Positions 8,382-17,691 of a stretch of 64,000 nt of DNA are shown here, in pieces (within the stretch, counting starts at the first letter, position 1; every line of letters starts with the position of its first letter). The notes below the pieces were generated by a model. The model was not told where the DNA came from and searched no databases. It saw only the letters and a program-made list of their open reading frames with translations. Position numbers and translations under genes: made by a program. This DNA is from an uncultured Prevotellaceae bacterium (GTDB lineage Bacteria > Bacteroidota > Bacteroidia > Bacteroidales > Bacteroidaceae): assembly GCA_945833925.1 (NCBI GenBank), contig CAMAFX010000003.1, positions 18,012 through 82,011 on the forward strand, given 5' to 3'.

Positions 8382-9770
8382 ATGAAGAAGTCTTTTTTAT
8401 TTCTTATAGCAGTAAGTTTGACACTGTGGGTGTCAGCTCAGTCTACCAAGGCTCGACAGGAGATACATGACAACATACTGCTCAGTGCTTCAAACTACGT
8501 GGCCTATGTGGACCCTACACTTCCCTTGACCCCTGCTCCAAAAGGATACGAACCGTTTTACTTGACCCATTACGGACGTCACGGTAGCCGCTGGCTTATT
8601 GGCGAGTGGGAGTATCAGGATGCCATGGGCGTCCTGCAGCGTGCACATGAAAACGGAAAGTTGACCGAGCGTGGCGAACTTCTCCGTATGCAGATGGAGG
8701 CAATATGCCAAAGCGCCACAAACCGTCGTGGCGAGTTGACCGGGGTAGGCGAGCGTCAGCACCATCGTATAGGCAAGCGTATGACCGAGCATTTCCCTGA
8801 GATTTTCAAGGCAAAGAACACTCAGGTTGACGCTCGAAGCACGGTTGTTATCCGTTGCATCCTGAGTATGGTGGCAGAGTGCGAGGAGATATCATCTTTC
8901 AATCCTAATGTAAAGATTCACAATGATGTAAGCGAATCGCTGCAATATTATCTGAATGCGGGCTGGGAGAAGCGTATCCATGAGGACAACTCCGTGAAGT
9001 GGAAGAGCGTCTTCGACTATAACAAGGAGTATGTTCATCCAGAGCGTTTCTGGAGTTTGGTGATGAACGACCCTGACTATCGTGACGAGAAGATTGCCAG
9101 CAGAAGTACGTTTATGAAGCGTGTCTTCGACATAGCAGGCAACATGCAGAGCCATTTCGGCAACGAGGCAGACAATGTGAGCGATAAGGATATCCGCAGC
9201 AATGACATTCAGCCTGAAAACGGCATTGTAAATGGTCAGTGGCTTGACAGCAAGTCGCTTTTCGACCTCTTTACAGAAGACGAGGCATACAATCTGTGGC
9301 GTTGCAAGAACATAGAGTGGTATGTCAACTACTCAAGCGGCATCAGTCCGTTTACTCAAAAGAATCTTCTCAGAAATTTCCTTGAGACAGCCGATACGAT
9401 CGTATCAAGCAAGGACTATCATGGTGCGACACTGCGTTTCGGTCATGAGGTCTGTGTCATGCCGCTTGCGGCATTGCTGGAGTTGGGCGACTGCTACCCC
9501 GACGTACCCATGGACTCGCTTCAGAACCTTGATGCCAAGTGGGCAAACTATCGCATCTTCCCAATGGCAAGCAACATACAGTTGGTGTTCTATCGTCCCA
9601 AGAAAGGCAAGGATGGAGACATTCTCGTCAAGGCACTCCTGAACGAGCGCGAACAGACTCTGCCTGTCAAGACCGATATGTATCCATATTACAAGTGGAG
9701 CACTCTCCGTACATACTACGAGCATAAACTCACTTCCTTCGAGAAACCTAAAATGAAGGGAAGAAGATAG
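8382..9770 (+). CDS. Secreted histidine-type (branch 2) phosphatase
   Basis: 462 residues. The signal peptide MKKSFLFLIAVSLTLWVSAQ fixes the start at 8382. Residues 66-70 give RHGSR, the phosphate-binding catalytic motif with His67 as nucleophile. The distal RFGHE (about residue 345) supplies the second catalytic His and the acid, with Glu in place of the usual Asp, as in the MINPP-like clade. This places it with histidine acid phosphatases related to phytase and MINPP. The substrate is not known; inositol phosphates are plausible. It is co-directional with xseA, whose start is 4 bp after its stop, although the functions are unrelated. Confidence 0.85.
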   Translation: MKKSFLFLIAVSLTLWVSAQSTKARQEIHDNILLSASNYVAYVDPTLPLTPAPKGYEPFYLTHYGRHGSRWLIGEWEYQDAMGVLQRAHENGKLTERGELLRMQMEAICQSATNRRGELTGVGERQHHRIGKRMTEHFPEIFKAKNTQVDARSTVVIRCILSMVAECEEISSFNPNVKIHNDVSESLQYYLNAGWEKRIHEDNSVKWKSVFDYNKEYVHPERFWSLVMNDPDYRDEKIASRSTFMKRVFDIAGNMQSHFGNEADNVSDKDIRSNDIQPENGIVNGQWLDSKSLFDLFTEDEAYNLWRCKNIEWYVNYSSGISPFTQKNLLRNFLETADTIVSSKDYHGATLRFGHEVCVMPLAALLELGDCYPDVPMDSLQNLDAKWANYRIFPMASNIQLVFYRPKKGKDGDILVKALLNEREQTLPVKTDMYPYYKWSTLRTYYEHKLTSFEKPKMKGRR

Positions 9771-9774
9771 GTCG

Positions 9775-11007
9775 ATGGATTCATTGTCACTATATGAACT
9801 GAATAATCTTGTCAGTTCTGTCATCGAGCAGACGTTCGAGGACGACGTCTGGGTGAGAGGTGAACTGCTGGAGGGCCGACCAGGTGGTGGTGGACACTTC
9901 TACGGCGAACTCGTAGAGAAGGACGAACTGACAGGCGGCTTGTTGGCAAAAGCCAGAATAACCATATGGGCAAGGACTTACTCGTTGCTCAGGAACCGGT
10001 TCGAGAACGAGACTGGACAGACACTGAAGCCGGGGCTGAAACTGCTGCTGAAGGTCAAGGTATGTTTTCACGAGCAGTATGGCTACAGTCTGAATGTGGT
10101 AGACATCGATCCGAGTTTTACACTTGGAGATATGGTTAGGCGCCGACAGCAGATTATTGCCCAATTAGAGAAGGATGGGGTAATCGACGATAACAGGACA
10201 CTGCCTTTGCCAACCCTGTTGAAACGTATTGCTGTAGTGTCAAGCGATAAGGCTGCAGGATACGGTGACTTCTGTGATCAACTGCTCAACAACGAGTACG
10301 GACTCTACTTTGACGTACGGCTTTTCCCAGCCCTGATGCAAGGCGCCAGGGTGGAGGAAACCATACTTTCCGCCCTTGATAAGATTGCTTTGCAGGATGA
10401 CCGCTGGGACGCTGTGGTGATAATAAGAGGAGGTGGTGCGGTGAGCGACCTGTCCGATTTTGATTCGTATAACCTGGCTTCAGCCATCGCCCAGTTCCCC
10501 TTGCCGGTATTTACAGGCATCGGTCACGAGAGGGACGAGACTGTCCTCGACAGAGTTGCGCACACGTCGCTCAAGACTCCGACGGCAGTTGCAGCATACA
10601 TTCTTGATTATCAAGTGGCTCACCTTGCACGACTCGAAGAGATACAGAACATTCTCGTGCAGTCTTCGCTGCGCAAACTGGAACGTGAACATCAGCGTTT
10701 GGACCACCTCTCGACAACCCTTCCGCTCTCTTTTGCGAGGGTCAGAGACAGACAGGAACACCTGTTGCAGCAGATTGAGGAGCGTATGCACACCAACGTC
10801 TCGATGCGTTTAGAGCGTGAGAACTACAGACTGCAACTCCTGGAGCAGCGTGTTCAATCTCTTGACCCAGCTTTGCTTCTCAGGCGAGGCTACAGCATTA
10901 CTCTTTGCAATGGTGTTCTTGTCACATCTGCTTCTCAGTTAAAGGAGGGGGATGTCATAACCACACAGCTTGCAAACGGAAAGCTAAGTTCGAAAGTACT
11001 TGCTTAG
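9775..11007 (+). CDS. xseA: Exodeoxyribonuclease VII large subunit
   Basis: 410 residues. The N-terminal OB-fold (about 1-100) includes VWVRGEL...GHFYGELVEK. The catalytic core has PLPTLLKRIAVVSSDKAAGYGDF, VVIIRGGGAVSDLSDFD and GIGHERDETVLDRVAH, the best conserved XseA motifs. A coiled-coil region (about 290-360) and the C-terminal LLRRGYSITL segment end the protein. With XseB it degrades single-stranded DNA into short oligonucleotides. The pair is split here by a 115-bp gap holding a 10-bp tandem repeat, while the usual gap is short. Confidence 0.95.
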   Translation: MDSLSLYELNNLVSSVIEQTFEDDVWVRGELLEGRPGGGGHFYGELVEKDELTGGLLAKARITIWARTYSLLRNRFENETGQTLKPGLKLLLKVKVCFHEQYGYSLNVVDIDPSFTLGDMVRRRQQIIAQLEKDGVIDDNRTLPLPTLLKRIAVVSSDKAAGYGDFCDQLLNNEYGLYFDVRLFPALMQGARVEETILSALDKIALQDDRWDAVVIIRGGGAVSDLSDFDSYNLASAIAQFPLPVFTGIGHERDETVLDRVAHTSLKTPTAVAAYILDYQVAHLARLEEIQNILVQSSLRKLEREHQRLDHLSTTLPLSFARVRDRQEHLLQQIEERMHTNVSMRLERENYRLQLLEQRVQSLDPALLLRRGYSITLCNGVLVTSASQLKEGDVITTQLANGKLSSKVLA

Positions 11008-11030
11008 GTTTAGTTTTTTTTCGGGATTAA

Positions 11031-11101
11031 CTCGCGACAACTCCAGCTAACTCCAGCTAACTCCGATTAACTCCGGTTAAACTCCAGTTAACTCCGGTTA
11101 A
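11031..11101 (+). repeat. 10-bp tandem repeat (CTCCRGYTAA) between xseA and xseB
   Basis: Units start at 11031 (degenerate), 11041, 11051, 11061, 11071, 11082 and 11092; one extra A at 11081 shifts the phase by one. Each unit ends in TAA or a near match, so stop codons fall in all three forward frames across about 30 bp. Confidence 0.85.
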
Positions 11102-11122
11102 CGAACGAACAAACAATAAACA

Positions 11123-11317
11123 ATGATAACAAATATGACTTACGAAGAATCAATGAAGCAGTTGGAGACGTTGGCACAGCAGATGGAGCGTGGCGAATTG
11201 CCAATCGACGCACTTGCTGCCAAACTGAAGGAAGCACAGTTGCTCATTTCCTCATGCCGCAAGCAATTGCTTGAGGCTGACGAGCAGGTGAAGAATATCC
11301 TGAATCCCGACGCTTGA
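11123..11317 (+). CDS. xseB: Exodeoxyribonuclease VII small subunit
   Basis: 64 residues, the usual length of XseB. TYEESMKQLETLAQQMERGELPIDALAAKLKEA matches the family pattern (YEexxxxLExIvxxLExGelpLdexlxxyeeg) in shortened form here, and the rest is a helical hairpin. An ATG at residue 5 is an alternative start and would put the family's typical MTYEE at the N-terminus. It forms the multimeric small subunit around XseA. Confidence 0.92.
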   Translation: MITNMTYEESMKQLETLAQQMERGELPIDALAAKLKEAQLLISSCRKQLLEADEQVKNILNPDA

Positions 11318-11383
11318 ATGCTATTTGACTGATTATTGACCAGTTTTTGTGTTTAAAAGTGTTGTGTTTTCATCAAAATGATG

Positions 11384-11391
11384 TATCTTTG
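11384..11391 (+). promoter_or_regulatory. -7 element of ilvE
   Basis: TATCTTTG, about 65 bases before the ilvE start. The -33 position holds only GTTG, a weak match. Confidence 0.5.
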
Positions 11392-11456
11392 CAACAGGTA
11401 AGCACTTATGTGCAAAGTATTGTTTTTAAATTGTAAGTAAAAAGATTTATAATACA

Positions 11457-12479
11457 ATGGAACAGATGGATTGGTCAAGTCTGGGTTTTGGCTATAACAA
11501 GACCGACTATAACGTACGCTGTTACTATCGTGACGGTGCGTGGGGCGAGATTGAAGTATGTAGCGAGGAGACAATTCCCCTTCATATGGCAGCAACATGC
11601 TTGCATTACGGACAGGAGGCTTTCGAGGGATTGAAGGCATACCGTTGTCCCGACGGCAAGGTGCGTGTTTTCCGTAGCGACGAGAATGCGGCACGCTTGC
11701 AGAGCACATGCCGTGGCATCCTTATGCCAGAGTTGCCAACAGAGAAGTTTAACGAGATGGTAGACAAGGTGGTTCGCCTTAACGAGCGCTTCATTCCTCC
11801 CTACGAGAGTGGTGCTTCTCTCTACATCCGTCCTTTGCTTATTGGTACAAGTGCACAGGTTGGCGTACATCCTGCAAGCGAATACCTGTTCCTCATCTTT
11901 GTCACTCCAGTAGGTCCTTACTTCAAGGGTGGCTTTGCAACCAATCCTTATGTCATCATCCGCGAGTTCGACCGCAGCGCGCCTCTCGGCACCGGTATCT
12001 ACAAGGTTGGTGGCAACTATGCGGCAAGTCTCAAGGCAAACAGCATCGCTCACGAGTTGGGTTACAGTTGCGAGTTCTACCTTGATGCAAAGGAGAAGAA
12101 ATATATGGACGAGTGTGGTGCGGCAAACTTCTTTGGCATTAAGAACAACACTTATGTCACTCCGAAGAGCACTTCTATCCTTCCGTCCATCACAAACAAG
12201 AGTCTTATGCAGTTGGCTAAGGATTTGGGCATGACAGTCGAACAGCGCCAGATACCCGAGGAGGAACTCGATACATTCGAGGAGGCAGGTGCTTGCGGAA
12301 CTGCTGCTGTCATTTCGCCAATCGAGCGCATCGACGACCTCGACCTTAAGAAGAGTTTCGTTATTGCCAAGGACGGCAAGCCCGGTCCTACATGCACCAA
12401 ACTCTACAACCTGCTTCGTGGCATACAGTATGGTATCGAACCCGATACACACAACTGGACACGCGTAGTGATTGAATAA
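11457..12479 (+). CDS. ilvE: Branched-chain amino acid aminotransferase (PLP fold type IV)
   Basis: 340 residues, typical of the longer IlvE-II class. It contains LHYGQEAFEGLKAYR and the PLP-lysine region YKVGGNYAAS (Lys183). The EECGAANFF-like segment of the family appears as DECGAANFFG, followed by TSILPSITNKSL and EAGACGTAAVISPI. It exchanges amino groups between Leu/Ile/Val and 2-oxoglutarate in the cytoplasm. It appears monocistronic, with its own -7 element upstream and a strong terminator 32 bp after the stop. Confidence 0.95.
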   Translation: MEQMDWSSLGFGYNKTDYNVRCYYRDGAWGEIEVCSEETIPLHMAATCLHYGQEAFEGLKAYRCPDGKVRVFRSDENAARLQSTCRGILMPELPTEKFNEMVDKVVRLNERFIPPYESGASLYIRPLLIGTSAQVGVHPASEYLFLIFVTPVGPYFKGGFATNPYVIIREFDRSAPLGTGIYKVGGNYAASLKANSIAHELGYSCEFYLDAKEKKYMDECGAANFFGIKNNTYVTPKSTSILPSITNKSLMQLAKDLGMTVEQRQIPEEELDTFEEAGACGTAAVISPIERIDDLDLKKSFVIAKDGKPGPTCTKLYNLLRGIQYGIEPDTHNWTRVVIE

Positions 12480-12510
12480 TGTTACAAGATCATAGCACAG
12501 CAAACAGAAA

Positions 12511-12536
12511 CGGAGCCAGTAACGGCTCCGATTTTT
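12511..12536 (+). terminator. Rho-independent terminator after ilvE
   Basis: Perfect 7-bp GC-rich stem CGGAGCC/GGCTCCG (12511-12517 with 12524-12530), a 6-base loop, then ATTTTT. Confidence 0.9.
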
Positions 12537-12539
12537 AAT

Positions 12540-12604
12540 AATTCTCGGATGAGTTCCTGATGATTCTCAAATGAGTTTCTGATGATTCTCGAATGAGTCT
12601 TTTA
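12540..12604 (+). repeat. 22-bp tandem repeat (GATTCTCNNATGAGTTYCTGAT), three units
   Basis: Units begin at 12540, 12562 and 12584, the last one decayed at its end. Each unit contains a small dyad (CTC-nnnn-GAG; CTCAAATGAG in the middle unit). It lies between the ilvE terminator and glnN, where glnN control signals are expected. Confidence 0.8.
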
Positions 12605-12630
12605 ATAATATACGAACGAAAAATAATCTG

Positions 12631-14823
12631 ATGTCAAGTACTTTAAGATTTCAAGTTGTAGGCGAAGCGTTCAAGAAGAAGCCTGTTGAGATTCCAAATC
12701 GCGAGGAGCGACCAAGTGAATACTTTGCCAAATACGTGTTCAACCGCCAGAAGATGTTCAAGTACCTTCCTTCGAAGGTCTACGCCAAGATGTGCGATGT
12801 CATCGACAATGGTGCCAAACTCGACCTTGCGACTGCTGATGCAGTGGCTGAGGGTATGAAGAAGTGGGCTATGGAACTTGGCGTGACACACTGCACACAC
12901 TGGTTCCAGCCTCTTACCGAGGGTACTGCCGAGAAGCACGACGGCTTTGTTGAGCACGACTGGAAGGGTGGCATGGTTGAGGAGTTCACCGGCAAACAGC
13001 TCGTTCAGCAGGAGCCAGATGCCAGTTCGTTCCCGAGTGGCGGTATCCGCTCTACCTTCGAGGCACGCGGCTACTCTGCATGGGATCCTGCAAGCCCTGT
13101 CTTCGTCATCGGTGACACACTTCACATCCCAACCGTATTCATATCATACACTGGCGAGGCACTCGACTACAAGGCTCCTCTGAAGAAAGCCTTGAAGGCT
13201 GTCGACAGGGCAGCAACAGCGGTGTGCCAGTATTTCTATCCCGACGTGACAAAGGTTGTCAGCAACCTCGGCTGGGAGCAGGAGTACTTCCTGGTCGACG
13301 AGAGCCTCTATGCTGCACGTCCCGACCTCCTGATGACGGGCCGCACCCTGATGGGTCACGATTCGGCAAAGAACCAGCAGATGGACGACCACTACTTCGG
13401 TGCCATTCCAAAGCGTGTGGCTATGTTCATGAAGGACCTCGAGATACAGGCCCTCGAACTTGGCATCCCCTGCAAGACACGTCACAACGAGGTAGCACCC
13501 AACCAGTTCGAGCTGGCTCCTATCTTCGAGGAGACCAACCTGGCTGTCGACCATAACATGCTCATTATGGGTCTGATGAAGAACATTGCACGCAAGCACG
13601 GTTTCCGTTGTCTCTTGCACGAGAAGCCATTCGCCGGCGTCAACGGTTCGGGCAAGCACAACAACTGGAGCCTCTCCACCAACACAGGCGTGCTCCTTCA
13701 TGGTCCCGGCAAGACGCTGCTCGACAACCTGCGTTTCATAACCTTCATCGTTGAGACCCTCATGGGTGTCTACCGCCACAACGGTCTGCTCAAGGCATCT
13801 ATCATCAGTGCCACCAACGCTCACCGTCTTGGTGCCAACGAGGCACCGCCAGCAATCATCTCAAGTTTCCTCGGTACTCAGTTGAACGACCTTCTGGAGA
13901 AGCTCGAGGAGAGCGACGACGACGAACTCTTCAACATCGTCGGCAAGCAAGCCCTCAGCCTCGACATTCCTCAGATTCCTGAGTTGTTGCTCGACAATAC
14001 CGACCGTAACCGTACCTCTCCGTTCGCCTTCACCGGCAACCGCTTCGAGTTCCGCGCCGTGGGTAGCCAGGCAAACTGCGCTGCAGCCATGATTGTGCTG
14101 AACACAGCCGTTGCAGAGGCATTGTCAGACTTCAAGGTTCGCGTAGACGCACTCATCGAGGGCGGTATGGACAAGATGAAGGCTATCCTCAAGACCGTTC
14201 GCGAGGACATCAAGACCTGCAAGCCAATCCACTTCGACGGCAACGGCTACAGCGACGAGTGGAAGAGAGAGGCTGCAGCACGCGGTCTGGACGTAGAAAG
14301 TAGCGCACCAATCATGCTCGACCAGTACCTTGCTCCTGCAACAAAGGAGATGTTCGCCAAGATGAACGTGCTGACCGAGGCAGAACTTCACGCTCGCAAC
14401 GAGATCAAGCTCGAGACATATACAAAGAAGATACAGATTGAGGCACGCATCTTCGGCGACCTCTGCCTCAACCACATCATCCCGGTTGCTACACGCTACC
14501 AGAGCCAGCTCATCGAGAATGTATTCAAGGTAAAGGCGACCTTCCCAGAAGAGATTGCCGGCAAACTCAATGCCAACAACCTGAAACTCATCGAGCAGAT
14601 ATCCGAGAATAGCGCATTCATCACCGAGAACGTCGAGAAACTCACCGACGCGCGCCGTGTGGCAAACAAGATAGAGAGTGCTCGCGAGAAGGCAATTGCT
14701 TATCACGACACGGTAGCTCCTCTGCTGGAGTCTATCCGTTATCATATCGACAAGCTCGAACTAATCGTCGACGACGAACTCTGGCCGTTGCCAAAGTATC
14801 GCGAGATGCTGTTCATCCGCTAA
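12631..14823 (+). CDS. glnN: Glutamine synthetase type III
   Basis: 730 residues, the normal length for the large GSIII class common in Bacteroidetes and clearly longer than GSI. Recognised stretches are EWxQPL-like THWFQPLTEGTAEKHD, FPSGGIRSTFEARGYSAWDP, GWEQEYFLVD, RHNEVAPNQFELAP, FAGVNGSGKHNNWS (ATP/glutamate site) and NRTSPFAFTGNRFEFR. It condenses glutamate, ammonia and ATP into glutamine. No clear -7 element was found upstream; the 22-bp repeats fill the space. A perfect terminator follows. Confidence 0.96.
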   Translation: MSSTLRFQVVGEAFKKKPVEIPNREERPSEYFAKYVFNRQKMFKYLPSKVYAKMCDVIDNGAKLDLATADAVAEGMKKWAMELGVTHCTHWFQPLTEGTAEKHDGFVEHDWKGGMVEEFTGKQLVQQEPDASSFPSGGIRSTFEARGYSAWDPASPVFVIGDTLHIPTVFISYTGEALDYKAPLKKALKAVDRAATAVCQYFYPDVTKVVSNLGWEQEYFLVDESLYAARPDLLMTGRTLMGHDSAKNQQMDDHYFGAIPKRVAMFMKDLEIQALELGIPCKTRHNEVAPNQFELAPIFEETNLAVDHNMLIMGLMKNIARKHGFRCLLHEKPFAGVNGSGKHNNWSLSTNTGVLLHGPGKTLLDNLRFITFIVETLMGVYRHNGLLKASIISATNAHRLGANEAPPAIISSFLGTQLNDLLEKLEESDDDELFNIVGKQALSLDIPQIPELLLDNTDRNRTSPFAFTGNRFEFRAVGSQANCAAAMIVLNTAVAEALSDFKVRVDALIEGGMDKMKAILKTVREDIKTCKPIHFDGNGYSDEWKREAAARGLDVESSAPIMLDQYLAPATKEMFAKMNVLTEAELHARNEIKLETYTKKIQIEARIFGDLCLNHIIPVATRYQSQLIENVFKVKATFPEEIAGKLNANNLKLIEQISENSAFITENVEKLTDARRVANKIESAREKAIAYHDTVAPLLESIRYHIDKLELIVDDELWPLPKYREMLFIR

Positions 14824-14827
14824 TAGA

Positions 14828-14873
14828 AAACACCACAATGCCGTTCGCCTGACATTGTGGTGTTTGTTTTTTT
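14828..14873 (+). terminator. Rho-independent terminator after glnN
   Basis: A 13-bp perfect stem (14828-14840 with 14853-14865), loop of 12 bases, then a T-rich run. Its left side is A-rich, but it lies 60 bp from the end of the converging methyltransferase gene and best serves glnN. Confidence 0.92.
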
Positions 14874-14936
14874 ATCTTTATGCGGTGCTCTTCTTTCGTT
14901 ACTGCTGACACGTGGAGAGCCGGCCGGCCTCGTATG

Positions 14937-15653
14937 TCATCTGTTGATGAGAAATATTGCGGGAATCTTCGAGAGGTCGGGTAACCTGATGCTCTTCCAT
15001 TGCTGAATGGTGTGCGTCTGAATCCATTCGTCGTCGGTCGTTATGCCGGCGGCGATGCACATTCTGGTCTGTGGTCGCAGCGACGCTACGAGCGACTGGA
15101 ACATCTTTAGGTTGCGATAGGGCGTCTCAATGAAAAGCTGTGTCTGTCCCTCGTTCCATGCACGGCTCTCGAGTGCTTTCAGACGCTTTGCCCTGTCTGA
15201 TGGCTCCACCGGCAGATAACCGTTGAAAGCGAACGATTGTCCGCCCAGTCCGCTTGCCATCACAGCAAGAATCATGCTCGACGGACCTACCAGTGGAACG
15301 ACGCTGAGTCCTTCCTTCTGCGCTATGGCTACGACATCGGCACCTGGGTCGGCAACAGCCGGGCATCCAGCCTCGCTTATCACACCGATGGACTCGCCAC
15401 GGCGCAGCGGTTCCAGATACTGGCTGAACTGCTTTGTGTCGGCATGCTTGCCCATCTCGTAGAACTGCGAGTCATCGATGGGGAAGGTGCGGTCTACCTT
15501 TCTCAGGAAGCGTCGTGCCGAACGTATGTCCTCGACGATGAAGTGTCGTATCTTCATTATTACGTCGTGGTTGTACGATGGCAGCACCTTGTCGATGGTG
15601 GTGTCGCCAAGCGTCACTGGGATAAGGTATAATGCAGGTTTCTCGTTTTCCAT
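14937..15653 (-). CDS. Tetrapyrrole-methylase-fold SAM methyltransferase, RsmI-like
   Basis: 238 residues. It begins with ALYLIPVTLGD, has GVISEAGCPAVADPGADVVAIAQ (the conserved glycine-rich loop of the RsmI group), VVPLVGPSSMILAVMASGLGGQSFAFNGYLP, and QLFIETPYRN. RsmI 2'-O-methylates cytidine 1402 of 16S rRNA. Bacteroidetes carry RsmI plus a shorter paralogue of unclear target, and this 238-aa form with DDEWIQT near its end may be the paralogue. It starts 18 bp after the helicase gene, same strand, so it is probably translated from the same message. Confidence 0.85.
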   Translation of the reverse strand: MENEKPALYLIPVTLGDTTIDKVLPSYNHDVIMKIRHFIVEDIRSARRFLRKVDRTFPIDDSQFYEMGKHADTKQFSQYLEPLRRGESIGVISEAGCPAVADPGADVVAIAQKEGLSVVPLVGPSSMILAVMASGLGGQSFAFNGYLPVEPSDRAKRLKALESRAWNEGQTQLFIETPYRNLKMFQSLVASLRPQTRMCIAAGITTDDEWIQTHTIQQWKSIRLPDLSKIPAIFLINR

Positions 15654-15671
15654 ATTGTTTTTATTGTTGAT

Positions 15672-17540
15672 TCAGAATAGTTGGTCGATGTATGTTTTCA
15701 GTTTGCGGTAGAAGGGGTGCTTGCACAGCGTCTGGTCGTTGCCAATCAGGATGAGTTTCATTCGGGCTCTTGTTATTGCCACGTTCATTCTTCTTAGGTC
15801 GCGCAGGAAGCCCACCTGACCCTCGTCGTTCGAGCGTACCATAGAGATTACGATAACGTCGCGTTCCTGTCCTTGGAATCCGTCCACCGTATTGACCGAT
15901 ATAAGCGAGCGGAACGGTTTGAAGAATGGGCTACGCTTGATGAGTTGTCTCAGCAGACGCACCTGTCCGCGGTAGGGCGAGATCAGTCCCACGTCAATTC
16001 GCTCCGACAGAATCCTCTCCTTGCCGATGCGCTCGAAGTACTGCTGAAGGACGTGCACTGTCAGTTCAGCCTCGAAGGGGTTGATGCGCGACAGTCCGTC
16101 CATCTCCTCCTGATAGATGTCGGCATCTTCCACGGTGCTTATCCATTCGATGGGCGTATCCCAGTCCAGAATGCCTCTGTACTTCACGCTTGGGTCGCTC
16201 TCCAGCAGTCCGTCGTAGAAGAACTGGTTGGGGAACTGCATTATGCCCTCGCACATTCTGTACTGTGTTTTGAGCAGGGTGACGCATTTCGGTTGGTTGG
16301 CAACGATGTGCTCCATCAGTGTCACTCCGCCGTTCTTTCCGTTGCCTGTTGCTGTCAGTGCGTATGTCGATTTCAGTGTCGGTCCGAGTTGCTTGTGGTC
16401 GCCGGCAAGGATGACGCGGTCAGCCTTGGGTATGGCTATCCAGCATGCCGCTTCCAGTGCCTGTGCCGCCTCGTCGATGAAGAGTGTTCCGAAGCGCTGT
16501 CCCATCAGCAGTCGGTTGGCGGTTCCTGTCAGTGTACATGCTATGACGCGTGCCTCGCCGAACAGTTCCTCCTGTATGCTGTATTCTATTTCCGTGGCGC
16601 GGTCCTTCAGTCTGCTCACCTTCTGTTGGAATGAGTCCGACGAACCGTGCTTGCGTTGTGCGTAGAGGTCGCGTATCGCCTTGCGTATGCTCCACAGTTG
16701 GGAGTATTGCGGATGGTTCTCGAAGCGTCGTTCATAGGTCTGTGCCAACATACGGTCGGTGACGCGTGTGGGGTTGCCAATGCGCAGCACGTTTACGCCC
16801 CTGTCGCACAGTTTCTCTGCAATCCAGTCTACAGCCATGTTGCTCTGTGCGCACACCAGCACCTGCGTCTCGCGGTGAAGCGTCTCGTAGATTGCCTCAA
16901 CGAGAGTCGTGGTCTTACCCGTTCCTGGAGGTCCGTGCACCACAGCCACATCCTTTGCCCACAGCACGTCGTTGACTGCCTGTTCCTGAGATGGGTTGAG
17001 CCATGGGAAGCGTTGAGGCATGAAGGTGTACCTGTGCGTTGGCGCCTGGGTGTGGCATATGTCGCGCAGTTCAGCCAGACGGTTTCCCTTAGCAGAGATG
17101 ACGTGGTCCATCGCGTCAAACATCAGGCGGTATGTCGTCTCGTCGAGTGCAAGTTGGATGCCCAGTCTGTCGGCATTCTGCACCTGCAGCAAGGCGTCCT
17201 GCGAGGGTAGGGTAACAACCATCCTGTCGTTCTCTACATAACTGACGTTGGCGCTGAAACGCATGAAATGCAGGAGTCCCGATGCCTCTTCCGTAAAGAA
17301 GCATACGGGTTTGCCAGGCTCGAAGTTGTGCTCCTCGTCGAGCCAGTCTGTACGAATGACCTCCACGCTGAGTTGGTCGAGCGAGTTATAGTAGGAACGA
17401 CCCACAGACAGTGGGAACCAGCACGTTCCGCGCTTCACCTTGCGCTGTATGCTGGTGGCTTCGGTCTGTTTGCGAAACTGCTCTTTTTCGTGCTCGTATT
17501 CATGCCTTATCAGTTCGCAGTGTTGTTCCAGTATATGCAT
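15672..17540 (-). CDS. UPF1/IGHMBP2-like superfamily 1B helicase
   Basis: 622 residues. An N-terminal coiled segment and beta domain (1-170) precede the helicase core. Motif I is VVHGPPGTGKTTTL (about 203-216); then come FIDEAAQALEAA (motif II), GDHKQLGP (III), TLLKTQYRM (IV), VNTVDGFQGQERDVIVISMVRS (V) and RRMNVAITRAR (VI). These match the SMUBP-2/IGHMBP2 class that unwinds DNA or RNA with ATP. Its cellular role in bacteria is not established. It heads a two-gene minus-strand operon, divergent from the ATPase-DUF4435 pair, with about 150 bp between the two start codons. Confidence 0.88.
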   Translation of the reverse strand: MHILEQHCELIRHEYEHEKEQFRKQTEATSIQRKVKRGTCWFPLSVGRSYYNSLDQLSVEVIRTDWLDEEHNFEPGKPVCFFTEEASGLLHFMRFSANVSYVENDRMVVTLPSQDALLQVQNADRLGIQLALDETTYRLMFDAMDHVISAKGNRLAELRDICHTQAPTHRYTFMPQRFPWLNPSQEQAVNDVLWAKDVAVVHGPPGTGKTTTLVEAIYETLHRETQVLVCAQSNMAVDWIAEKLCDRGVNVLRIGNPTRVTDRMLAQTYERRFENHPQYSQLWSIRKAIRDLYAQRKHGSSDSFQQKVSRLKDRATEIEYSIQEELFGEARVIACTLTGTANRLLMGQRFGTLFIDEAAQALEAACWIAIPKADRVILAGDHKQLGPTLKSTYALTATGNGKNGGVTLMEHIVANQPKCVTLLKTQYRMCEGIMQFPNQFFYDGLLESDPSVKYRGILDWDTPIEWISTVEDADIYQEEMDGLSRINPFEAELTVHVLQQYFERIGKERILSERIDVGLISPYRGQVRLLRQLIKRSPFFKPFRSLISVNTVDGFQGQERDVIVISMVRSNDEGQVGFLRDLRRMNVAITRARMKLILIGNDQTLCKHPFYRKLKTYIDQLF

Positions 17541-17569
17541 TGTCAGTTATGTATGGAGTAAATGTCTTG

Positions 17570-17577
17570 CAAAGATA
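17570..17577 (-). promoter_or_regulatory. -7 element of the helicase-methyltransferase operon
   Basis: TATCTTTG on the minus strand (17577-17570), about 30 bases before the helicase start at 17540. Confidence 0.5.
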
Positions 17578-17662
17578 CGAAAAATCTTTTCTTTTTGATT
17601 CCCTTTGCCACAGTGATTGAAAATAATTGTTGTTTCGTATTCTCTTATTCGCAATTTCTTTG

Positions 17663-17670
17663 TATATTTG
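17663..17670 (+). promoter_or_regulatory. -7 element of the ATPase-DUF4435 operon
   Basis: TATATTTG, 21 bases before the ATG at 17692. It lies inside a longer in-frame opening from 17617, which supports 17692 as the start and gives a leader of only about 15 bases. Confidence 0.5.
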
Positions 17671-17691
17671 CGTAAAACCTTATGTAAAGTT

